This document shows, piece by piece, positions 24,451 to 35,400 of a DNA stretch of 64,000 bases. The stretch is taken from NCBI GenBank assembly GCA_013397935.1, contig VZRN01001863.1, positions 62,001-126,000 on the forward strand, in the 5' to 3' direction. The notes beneath the pieces were generated by a model that was given only the letters and a program-made list of their open reading frames with translations, had not been told where the DNA came from and made no database searches. Position 1 is the first letter of the stretch; each line of letters begins with the position of its first letter. The translations under genes and the position numbers were made by a program. The DNA comes from Dasyornis broadbenti (Eukaryota > Chordata > Aves > Passeriformes > Dasyornithidae).

Positions 24451-25360
24451 TCTATAATAAAAATACGTTTAAAAAGAAGCATCAGAACTGAGTAAGGAAT
24501 CTGGCTCTGAATCGTCATTGGCTCTAAAGACTAATGGCATTTTTACGGTCTCTAAAATGTACTAACATCTTTAATGCCATCACAGACTCACAGCTTGCTT
24601 CTCTCACTGATAATAATGCAATCCTTTCTAAGCCCACCCAAATAAATGTTAATGTACAAAGCGTATATACATGCAATATATGGAGCTGTGTTAGGATGTT
24701 CTGGTGGCAGGACAGCTGGACCCTTTTATTATGGTTTACTATATTAGCAGTTGTTGAAAGCTTCAGTGAAATTGCACCGTTATGTTAGATATTTATTTCC
24801 TTATTTTCTATTTTCCTTATGGATTCTGCTTTGGTGAGTCATCTCCCAAAACCTTGTTTTTTCAGTTGTATTTCACTGGATCTCTCTTTAGGGAATGGAC
24901 TTGTCATGGAGTGAATTTGGAAAGCCAGAGGTAGCTTGTTCTTGGTGTCTTGTACGGTCTGATTCTGTATGGCAGAGGTAACAGTTATGATGATTGGCAA
25001 TGATGATGGTCACTCTGAATTAGTGTGAATACTGGTTTGTGGAGAGGAAATAAAGTAAATTAGACGGTCTGGTGAGCTGGGGAATGATTTTCTCTTTGTT
25101 TCAGCTCTGCCCATGCCTCCTGTCGGGTCTGTCCTCAACCGAAGCTGTGCCGTGATCCCTGGAGCTGCAGCGGGATTCCGGCTGCTCCTGCGCTCTGAGA
25201 AGCCCAGGCCAACGTGAAGCCATCACCCTGCTAGTACGGCCCTGCCACGTTCCGGCACTGAGATTGTTTTCCTTCATTTCCATCATCGTCCTTCTGTCAC
25301 GAGCTGCCCGCCCGCACCCGGAGCTGCTGGGCAGTGGCTCGGCGGTGGTATGAGCAGCGC

Positions 25361-25399
25361 CTGAGCAGGCTCCCTGAGCAGGCTCCCTGAGCAGGCTGC
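25361..25399 (+). repeat. 13-bp tandem repeat, three copies
   Basis: The unit ctgagcaggctcc is repeated three times (the last copy ends in tgc) just upstream of the P4HA2 CpG island. It may be polymorphic in length. No function is implied. Confidence 0.85.
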
Positions 25400-25619
25400 A
25401 GGGAGCACATCCAGAGGCAGGCGGGCTGTTTCAGGGATGGAGCAGGGATTACGGGGGTTTTTATATACCTCGGGATCCGCTTTTCACCGGAGAACAGCCT
25501 CTGCGAGGCCGCAGCAGCAGGCGAGAGGCACGGACGGCGAGGCCTTGCGCCGCTACTCGCGGCATTACGGCGTGGGGCGGGGAAGGGGCGGGGCTTGGGC
25601 GTGGTGGCCGTTCAGGGGG

Positions 25620-25640
25620 NNNNNNNNNNNNNNNNNNNNN
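25620..25640. other. assembly gap (21 N)
   Basis: A run of N inside the GC-rich promoter. Gaps of this kind are typical where very GC-rich avian DNA sequences poorly, so the true length may differ from 21. Confidence 0.98.
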
Positions 25641-25669
25641 GACCGGGCGGGGGGAGCGGCGGCCGCAGG
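25641..25669 (+). other. P4HA2: putative non-coding first exon of P4HA2 (3' part)
   Basis: GC-rich sequence after the gap ends in a good donor, CAGG|GTGAGC, at 25669/25670. It lies in the CpG island about 6.7 kb upstream of the exon carrying the start codon, as expected for the 5' UTR exon of this gene. Its 5' end lies in or before the gap. A second strong donor, ACAGA|GTAAGT at 26234/26235, may mark an alternative first exon. Confidence 0.5.
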
Positions 25670-28600
25670 GTGAGCGGGGCTGGGCTGAGTGCACAGGTAC
25701 GGCCGGGTTGCGCTGAGGGCGGCGGTTGCCGCCTACGATAGGCTGTGTCCGCTGCCGCAGCCCCCCGGGACTCGCGGGGGTCCCGCCGCCGGGCTCCCCA
25801 GGGGCGCTGCAGGGGAGCCGTGAGCGCTGCCCGGCGGCACGGTCCGAGCGCACTGCAGGCAGTCCAGCCTTGGCGCCCCGCGGTTCAGTCCTTGCCTGGG
25901 ATCCTTAAATCCTCGTCCAGGGTCCTCGCTCGGCTGCTGGGGGTCGGCGCGTCCCGGGCGGCTGCCACGGTCCAGCGCCCCGCGGCGCGGTCGGCAGCGG
26001 CAGCCACTCGGTGCCGTCCCCGGGCCGGGCTCTGGGGGACGGCGGCTGCCACGGGGGGCGGTGGGATCGCTGAACATCCGCGGCTCTGTGTAAGCGTGTT
26101 AGAGGTGGTTCCCCTTCTCCGCGCTGTTTGGGTTTGCTAGGACTGGCAGTCTCGGTTGAATGACTGCCAGCTGACTGTGCCACCTGCATGAACTGGCTGC
26201 GCGTGTTTCCTGCCTGCCGTAGGCTCAACACAGAGTAAGTGATGACTTAAGCTTTGTAAAGGTGTCCAAACCCCACTAGTTGTGCTCACGTCTCGTTTTA
26301 TTTTACTCTGAGCTCTGTTTTCCAAAAAAAGCCTCTCCCTGCACAGATGTGCAGCTGAGCTGGGGACAGGCCAGGAGAGCGCGGTCAGCTGTGTGTGTGA
26401 CCTGTAGGATGCAGCGACCAAAGCCCCTGTGAAAAAGGCGGTTCAAAGGCAGTGGAGAGCAGCCGGTGTGAAAGCTGAAGGCACTACCTGTTACCACAGC
26501 TCAGCTGGGGCACAGCAGCTTGGCATGTCATTCTATGGCAAAACATGCCTTTGACCAGACGGGAATAATTTTATTTCAGGCAGCAAAGAATGTCCTTTTA
26601 ACCTGGAAGCAAGGAGAGAGGATGTGTAAATAAAGACTATTTTTGGAACTGTCTGACTTTATGATGTTTGGTGTTTCTAGCCAATAATCATCCTTCTTCC
26701 TCAGTAGTAAGGTAGGCTTCCCCAGAAGACATTTCTATGACAAAACCTCTTGCTCTTTAATTTTATAGCTGCTCTGTGAGGGTGGAGTGGAGGTGAGGCC
26801 ACTGTGGCCACCTTTATGAGGGTAATACTTTGTCGTTGTGGTGTTAAGGACTTGGAAATAATCCCACAGGTGTGTTGTGAATATACATAGCAATCAGCAA
26901 CTGCCACTAATGTTTCATAAACAGACTGTTTTTCTGCAGTTGTAAATGCTCATTGCTGTGACAGTAACAGACAAGAATGTGGCTTCTTGCTAATACCATA
27001 ATTTCTTGGGATTCAATTTTTTAATGTGACTAATCATACTTTGGGAAGCAGTGCAGGAATTATGTACTTCAAAGTGAGTAACAGCAGAGGGAGCAGGATT
27101 TACCAGTTAGTATAAGAAGTTTTTCAGTGGAGGTTTAAGTCAGGAATCCACTCTGTTTATAATTTCCATGCTGTGCACGTTGGCAAACATCCAAAGAAGC
27201 AAGTTATAAACATAGATATTTTTCCTATTACTAGTTCTGAGTTTTGTGCATGGTTTTCTATATGTCAGAGACATGAGAATGTGGAGGGTGGTGGAAGGGG
27301 TCACGTTCTAGGGTGATGTTAGAATAGAGCCAACAGCTGAGATAATGCCTGATTTTAATTAAATGCAATTGAAGGAAACAGTTCATTGTCAGTAGATCTT
27401 TTATTATGAAAGGAACCACTCATTTCTGAACAAGATATTTTTAATGCTTTATATGAGCAAATGGCGAATTATGTCAAGTTATGTTAAATATGATGGTATA
27501 CTAAAGTTATGGCCTTTGCACAGTGAAATGCAGTCTAAATATTAATGCTGAACAAATAAGCTGTAGGGGAAAAAGCCCAGAGTCTTTTTGTCTTCACTGA
27601 GACTGTGGACTTTGACTCCAGGCTGCTTCATATAGGCAGAGCTTGCAGAGTAAGATTCAGGTGGATTTGCTGTACCTTAGACTTGCATCAGTTTTGTCAT
27701 CATCTGGAGTGTGGAAGAAGCATTCATTGTTACGGCTTTTAAAAACTGTTGGAAGCTAATCAAGATGCTTATGGCTTCTAAGGTGGTTATAATTTATTTT
27801 GTGTTAAAAAAATTGCCAGCAATTTTTGCATGAATGTGCTGTATCCTTCTTAATGCTTTCAAATAAACAACTTCTCATTTTCTTTTGGCTTGCCTTGAGA
27901 AACATGAGGCAATTATATGGGTGTTTTTGCTAGGCAATTATAATTCTTTTCAGATGCATATTAAAATCCTTTGTAGAGAAAGGTGGTGATGTTGGAATAA
28001 GCTGCTTTGAGCAGTAAAGCCAATGTGCTCTGGAGAAAGGAGCTGAGTTGAACACTGGTGCATCTGAGTTCATGTGGATGATGAATTTAAGCTCTGAATT
28101 ACTTGTTCCAAAGTCTTCAGCTAATAGTGCAGGTTTTCTTTCTTAGGATAAAATTATTCTTTCCTTACTATATAGTAATTTCTAAATAGTTTTATAGCTG
28201 CTATCATGTCAGGCTAATCTGCAAGACTTGAAATACTGCTACAAGTGGATGATTATATGGCTGCTTTCCTTCACTGGTATTGAGAGATGCTCCTCAGCAG
28301 CATCTTGAAAATCTGTTTACAATTAAGCCTGTCTTTTGGCACTGAATAAGTAAGCAACTTTGCAGATTTTTTTTTTATATAATTTTCCACTTAGATATCA
28401 TTAACCTTATCTACAGCCATCAGTTCTGATAGCAGGTTGTTCCCTACTTCTGAAGCTCCATTGTTTGTGGAGGGAAAAGGGATGAAGCCATCTGCAGCAC
28501 CAGTCCACTGCTTCTTGCTGTGTCTGCAAGCAATAAGACAGGGTGGAAAACACTGGCATTTGGAGGAGCCCCAAACAGACCTGTCTCATCCAAGAGTCCA

Positions 28601-31600
28601 ACCTCAAATTGCTGTTTGAGGATGGACTAAACTTCAGCGCCTCAACTGTGGGTCCACCAAGACCTCATCAGTGGCCTGAGGTGACCTTGAAGTAGTGATT
28701 TGCCTGTCAGATTTCACCATATTTTAAATGTAGATACATGTGGAAGCAGCTGTTTTCACAGTGATTTTCCAGGTGTCTTTAATAGCACAGGCAAGCACAG
28801 AAGAGGAGACAGGCTGTAACCCTTACTTGTGTCATCAGCTTGTATGTTGTATTCCTGTAGTTCAGAAAAACTGTATTTTTTTTAATTGGATGTTGACAGT
28901 ATCTAGTTATGATACTTTGTCTCACAAGCTTTATTCCTCTGTAGCAAGTTCAGGGTTTGTAAGCATGGAACCAAACCAGAGAGCAGTACTCTGCTTTAAT
29001 TACTTGGAAGAAACCACTGCTATATGCACCTAAAAATTTTCCTTCACCTAGTTTTTGGAAAGAGGTGACTTTGCTGATAGAAGTTTGGAGCACTTACATC
29101 ACACCCCAGTTCCCCATTTCCCTAGAAAAGCCCCATAGCAAAGAGTGCTGTCACCTCTAAGTGTGGAGTGGAAGAACTCTGGGTTTTTTTCTGGAGTTCA
29201 TGTGATCAAAAAGAGTGTTCACATATGAGTAGAAGTCACACTCTGGCCTAAGTTGCCACAATAAAGGGTATTACTTTTATTCTTTATGTTGCACAAGCTG
29301 GTCTAATGTTAATTTAATTCTCTTGCATGAGAAGTCTGTGCAAAGTTGGAGCCAGATAAAGGACTTGCTTTTCTTGTCCCTGTTTTTAGTTAGGCTGTCA
29401 GGCAACTGGAGGATTCTTGTTCTACGGTGAACAAAGGAGACCATAGCATATTAGTTTGATCAGAATTTGGGTCCTAAAGGCACTGGATTAGTAATAGGTG
29501 TTTGTTTCCTCTTTTGACTTGAAAAAAGTCCTCCCTTTTTGCTCATGTGGGAGCTGGCCTGAGTGGATATCACTATTTCATATCCTGTGGCTGGATATGA
29601 AATTCAGAGTGAGTGAGGAACTGAGAACCATGATAGATGTACAAGCAACTTCCCTTTAATAGGTCAGGTCTGTATTTTTTATATCTTGTTGATTAAGCTT
29701 ATTTAATAAAGAATTTTGTCTAACTTGTGGAGAAAAATTCCATCCTGGTGTATTTTGTCTAGAAGAGCCATTTTCTTTCTGCCAGTGTTCACTGAGCCTG
29801 ACAGCACTCTTTCCAGTGGGAGTAATGATTCATAGAGGTCTTATACTGTAAAGAAGTGAAAAAACCCCAGGAATATACGCAGTATTTGTGCTGCACAGGC
29901 TTATTGTCTGGCATTTCTGTTTGAATAAAACACACTGGCTTTACAAACATTTGTCTGCATTACTGAGGTAAGAGCTGCTCATGCCTCTTCTGCTCGTCTT
30001 GCCCTCTTTGTTAGCAGATGGTTCAGCCGGAGTGGGGTGGGCACACATACGTGTGGCTGTGCACACACGCTCCTGCCAGCCAAGACTGTGGTTATCCAGC
30101 CTCCTGTAATTCATTATTTGTGCTGGTTTTCCTAGTAACAGCTGTGAAAAGAATGTGTACAAACAATCTGCAAACCCTGCAGCCAGGTGTCCTGCTTGTT
30201 CAAGCAAGAGCTGCTTTCTCTGTTTACTGAGGTCTCTGTTTATTGACTCAAGTAAAACTGAGTAGGATGGTAAAGCTGTTAAAGATCTGCTATAAAGACA
30301 AGCTGCTAGCTGTAGTAAGTGTACTTCTTGGCAGATATCCTGAGCCATGAGAGAATATGGTGAGGAGGTGCAGGAAGAGTGTAGACTTGTGTTGTTTTAA
30401 CTGGAATATTCACTTGTAATTGTTCTCCCAGGCTTTATGTTGTGCATCCAAAAAACCACTCCATTAAATGATGACAGACTATTCAAATGGACAGACGAGG
30501 CTTAATATATCCAAATTAATGTCCTTCCTAAGTGCTATTGACTTGCTGGGCTTTCTGCTACATCACTTACTGTGGCTCAGAGTATTGGCAGACCTCTGCA
30601 TGGCACTGTTCACTCAGCTTTACTCATTTCTCAGATTACCCATGTACTAGTTCTGAACTAACTTAAAACAAGCATTTTGGGAATATGTGGTTTGCAGGGG
30701 GGTGAGAAACAGAAGAGGGAAAGGAGAAGACTTATTATGATGCTGTGAGACATTTTCCTGCTTACTCATGCTTGCAAACTGTTGTGGTAAATGATTCTGA
30801 TTCCTTGTGTAGTCTTGTAAAGCAATCAGAAGAATAATTTAAAAATAATCATCTTGCCATGTGGTAATACACAGCAGAGGACAGAGCTATTTCTAATGTT
30901 CTTAGTGAGGGTGGTGTCACTGAGGGTGTGTTTGGTGTTTGTGTCCATGGCACTGGTGAGCTCAGCTGAGAGTGAGGCCTTCTGTTGTGCTGAGGGCTTG
31001 AAAATCTAAGAAAGAAAGGGCAATATCCACCTTTCATCTTTTGCCTTGTGGATATTTCATCTTTTGGAGGCAGATGTGTGGAGCCCAAGGGAATGAGTTA
31101 GAGTTATTGCAGAATTATCTTGATTCCTTCCTATTTGTGGCTTTGCTTGAAATTTCAAGACATTCCATGTATTTTCCCTTCCTTTCTCCCCTCTATTCCC
31201 CCTTCTCGTCAGGTTGATGCTATTTTGCCCCATATAAATGCTTTTTTTACTATATTTGGAGTTAGAGTGGGTTGCACACGGTCATTTTGAGCTACCAATT
31301 TGCCCATTTCCACTGAGGAGGATAAAGTAATAATTGCTTCCTGAGTTAAGGTGGAGAGTTGTCACATCTCTTTTGACACTGTGCATGGGTGTGCCAAGAG
31401 CTCTGTGTTTGAGCAGCAGTGCTCCTGCATGAGGCTGGCTTTGGTGGCTGTCCCTGCTTGGTGGACAGGCAGCTCTGGAGCGAGCTGTGGGCTGGTCCAA
31501 GTACAGTGCTCCTCACAAATCCCTGGGAAAGGTGTTCCTGGTCATCACATCTCCCAGGAGACGCTCCTGTACGCCCCTTGCATCCCTTGGTTCACTTGAC

Positions 31601-32343
31601 CCTGTCTGCTCAGACTGGCTTTCTTCCCATGCCCCTCAGGCTGTGCTTTTGGAAGTAGAACAATCTGCTTTCAACATCCATCTCTGGGGCTGGGCTTCTA
31701 AACTGGCAAAGCCTTTGAAGTACAGGAGTCATAAGGGCTGTGCCTGGAGGCCAATATGCTGAGATGATGCATCTTGAATAAGCAGAGCTGGAAATTTCAC
31801 TTTCAACTTTTCCAACTGTTGGCTGTGACTTCCACACCACAAAATGTTCTATTTCTCTATTTGGCTTTCTCTCTATTTGTGTTTCTAGACAGTTTTTAAA
31901 TAACTGAGTTTTACAGAATGTTATAAACCTATTTAATTTATAGTTTTATTATTATTGGAATATAATACAATTTTGTGGGTCTTATATTTTCCAGCTCTAG
32001 TTGTGTGACATGGAAGGTACTGAGCTGCTCTTGCAAAAGAGCTTGTTCTCACTGTCTCAGTGGACAATATGTTGCTTCCCTTACTTTTCTCATGTGGGCT
32101 TTCCAGTGTCTTCCATGTAAACCCCAAAGAGTATGCAAGAGAGCATTTGAGACTGTTATGTAACAGCTCCTGTGGTTGAAGAAAACCTTTTTCAAGCCTT
32201 ACTAATTAAAATTCAGTCTTTCAAGAACCAAAATAATTTTCATGAGGGTGAAATGACTGAAGATAAAGATTAATGCCTTGGCTTGTTTGCTCACAAGTAA
32301 GTTCATTATTTTTCTTCCTCCTATTCCTTTTAATTTATTACAG
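25670..32343 (+). other. P4HA2: P4HA2 intron 1
   Basis: About 6.7 kb between the putative first exon and the start-codon exon. No repeat was recognised inside it. Notable content is the hairpin at 29575-29603 and the alternative donor at 26234. Short open frames have no exon-like context. Additional 5' UTR exons, which P4HA2 has in mammals, cannot be excluded because they carry no coding signal. Confidence 0.55.
29575..29603. repeat. hairpin with perfect 11-bp stem and 7-nt loop in intron 1
   Basis: atttcatatcc (29575-29585) pairs exactly with 29593-29603 around the loop tgtggct. The flanks do not extend the stem. It may be chance or an intronic RNA structure. Confidence 0.8.
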
Positions 32344-32362
32344 GTTTGAGCTATCTGGGAAG

Positions 32363-32444
32363 ATGAAGCCCTGGCTGCAGTTGGTGTTCTTCACCTGTGT
32401 TTTCCTGATCTGGCACACAGAAGCAGAGTTCTTCACGTCCATAG
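32363..32444 (+). CDS. P4HA2: P4HA2 exon 2 coding part: start codon and signal peptide
   Basis: The exon starts at 32344 after TTATTACAG, and the ATG at 32363 is the only in-frame start giving a signal peptide. It encodes MKPWLQLVFF, a hydrophobic core, then HTEA before the mature sequence EFFTSIG, whose start matches the known mature N-terminus of P4HA2. The donor is ATAG|GTATGG. It ends one base into codon 28. Confidence 0.96.
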
Positions 32445-35400
32445 GTATGGAAGGAGCCAGTGCATGATGTTGTGTGTGGTTAATGTGACTGCCAGAACTG
32501 TTGAAGTTATCAGTTGAAGCATATGGCTTTCTTCATGTGGGCCTGTCCAACACTGTCTCCATTAGGAAAAGCTGCTCTTCTGCAGCATCAGTGCAATTTG
32601 TTTGCAGTTGGTTTACCCAGAACACTGTGAACAACATGATTCAAGTTTCTCTGGGACCTCTGTCAGTAAAATAAGATGGGGCCCGTGTTCTATTAGGATT
32701 TGTGCATCTGTTGTCATCTTGAACACAGCACAACCTGATGCTAAAAAGCTTAGTCCTGAATTTGATTTATGAAAAGAATTTAAGGGGTAAAGATGTGAAA
32801 TTTTTTTCTCACAGGACTTGAAATCTCCTGTCTTCTCAAAAAGCTGGAGTTAGGTGTCAGAAGGAAACATTAATAACTCCCTTATGTTGTGTGTTTTGTT
32901 AGGCCTCAGTAAATCCTAAAGAATTTGCATTGTTATATATCTGAAAAATAATTTGATTTTTATGACAATTTAGTTCCTATGTTCTAATAGGATACAACCA
33001 TGTATGATTGTAGTAAAGCCTCAAAATAAGCACAAACTGAGTTTTCTGTTAATTGGTTTAATGTTTTCCTGCGGAGCAGTGTGGGGACTTCCCCTCCATG
33101 AGGGCATTAGAGGCTGATTAACTACCACTGGCTGTTCTCCAGAATGTTCTTTGAGTCAGTGGAGCTGTTTCTGAATGGCAAAACTCAGAGCTCCTGGTGG
33201 ATTGTTCTGTGTGGAATCGCTCAGCCGGAGCCCAGCAGTGGTGTCCCACTGCCAATCTCCTCACATGCCCTGGGGCTGGCTGAACAATATTTAACTACAT
33301 GTGTATTATTTGCTTCCGATTTTTTTAAGTTAAGTAGCTTTTTATGCAAAGCTTCCATGAAGGATCACCTTCTCTTTACACTTACCTATTTCTGAACCTT
33401 TCCTAACTCTGAAAATGGCACAGCTTAATCATGCCTCATTCATAATTACTTTGGAATGCTGGAACCAAAGCTGTGGTTGCATTTATAAATCTCATCATGC
33501 TCTTTCAGTTTGGGCTTTGAGAAGCCAAGTTTGTCATAGCAATTAGGACTGACATGTTAGCAATTTTCACTAATGCTGATCAGGAGAGTGTTTCTATGAG
33601 TCCATGAACATTAGCCTGAAATTACGCTCTGCTTAATGTTAGGTTGTGTTTCCACAGTTACCCGTATTGTAAAGCTGTAACTTTAAATGATGCCAGTGAT
33701 TACACTAATAATTTGTTAGTGTGACCTAATCTGTATCCGTATGTAGAACAGATGCTTTGGCAACTATTTGGATCTTTTGTTGGTTTGACTCCGTAGCTGT
33801 ACGAGGGTCGAAGCTTTCTTTTGATTGTCTTGCATGCAGTTGTAATACCACAAGTAATTCAGAGGCAGTGGAAGGGTCACAGCAAAGCTACATGAACTGT
33901 TGAAGCTGGGATGTTAAAAGCCCTTTGAAGTATTTGAATGCCTGACCTTTGTGTTTTGCAGGCACTGAAGTGCACACCCTTAATTTGTCTGTTGTTTGTG
34001 GTGGTTTTAATTGCCCTGGAGCTCTTGTCTTCTGTTACTTTTCTAGGTCTGATGAATATTTGCTCCTACTCTCTTTTTAGGTCAAATGACAGACCTGATT
34101 TATGCGGAGAAGGACTTGGTACAATCTTTAAAGGAATATATCCGAGCAGAAGAGAACAAGCTCTCTCAGATTAAAAGGTAGGGGAGGAGATTTGTGTAAT
34201 TAAGGGTGACAAAATGGCTCATTTGTGTTCAGTCACACCCCACCTTTCTGTCACCACTCTCCGCTGCTAGATTTTGTTGGTATTTCCTCAGTAGATAATC
34301 ACAGTGAGAGCATAGGTACTTGGTTTAATTTACACCCATTGACCTGCAAGGAGGGGGTCCCTGCTTCAGATATCATTTAGAATTTACTTCTTTAGAAATG
34401 GTTGTCTGCTGGACTGTCCCCACTTTGCCCTGTCCTTGTGCCATCACAGGACTCCAGTAGAAACGACACATTAGAGTTACATCAGAGGAGTCTTGTCATG
34501 AGGGCTGAGTGCTTCTGTGTGCCAGCGCTCTGTGCTGCCTGTTGTTTCATGCCATCAACCCTGCTTACAACAGCCAAGTGCGGCATTTACCAAATCCCTG
34601 GATTCTTTCCCACGTTGGCTTTGCCGTCAGCGTCAGTTCTCCTGCCTTGTTCTCTTCGGCCTCCAACGTGGCTGCAGCACATCTCTGGTGTTGTCCTGAT
34701 TGCTTGGATCACTTGAAAGGCTCTTGCTGGCAGCCAATACTCTGTGTCCCTTAGGAAGACTGTTAGTGCTTGTCTAACCACACGCAGAATCTACCAGGGT
34801 GTGACACCAGGGTAGTCTAAATGAGGTCCAGGTTCATCCTCTGGAAGGAGTCATGCTTTCCAAAGAACTTCTGAACTCGAGCCGGTATGTGTCAATCTGA
34901 TCTCCCTTTGGGAGTGTAGAGTGAGAATGGAGCTATGGAGTAGTGAAATGATAGGAATTCTGGTCACATGTACACAATGTTCCTTTCTTGAAAAGCTGCC
35001 CTTTGGAGGCAAAGCCATCTCCTCTTCAAGTATTGATACAGAGAATATCTGTTCAATCTATGTATAAACTGGTATTTTTAAGGCTCATTGCAACTGAGAT
35101 GCATGCCTTCTGTAGTGAGGTTTAAAATACTAAGCAGGGAAGTATTTTCCCTTTGAAAGACTATTGTAATTAAAAAACATCCACTTTATCCTTGTGAACT
35201 TGAAAAGTTAAAAGACAGTTTTGGTAGTAAAAACAGCAATAATTTGATCTAGATGTGTAATTTGAATGAATTAAGAAGGAAGATGTGCATTCATAATTGT
35301 TCTCAGACTGAGGTGCACATTTCTCATTCCAGCTGGGCTGAAAAAATGGATGTACTGACCAGCAAATCAGCCTCTGATCCAGAAGGGTATCTGGCACACC

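Larger units (their letters stand above)
25430..26095 (+). promoter_or_regulatory. P4HA2: CpG island promoter of P4HA2
   Basis: Dense CpG sequence begins near 25430 and fades by about 26095. Two GC boxes (GGGGCGGGG at 25574-25582 and GGGGCGGGGC at 25585-25594) fit Sp/KLF binding. RCGTG cores, the minimal hypoxia-response motif, occur at 25570-25574 and 25599-25603. P4HA2 is a known HIF target, so these are reasonable candidate HREs. A TATATA-like run lies at about 25462. The 21-N gap at 25620-25640 falls in the core, so the transcription start cannot be placed exactly. Confidence 0.75.
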
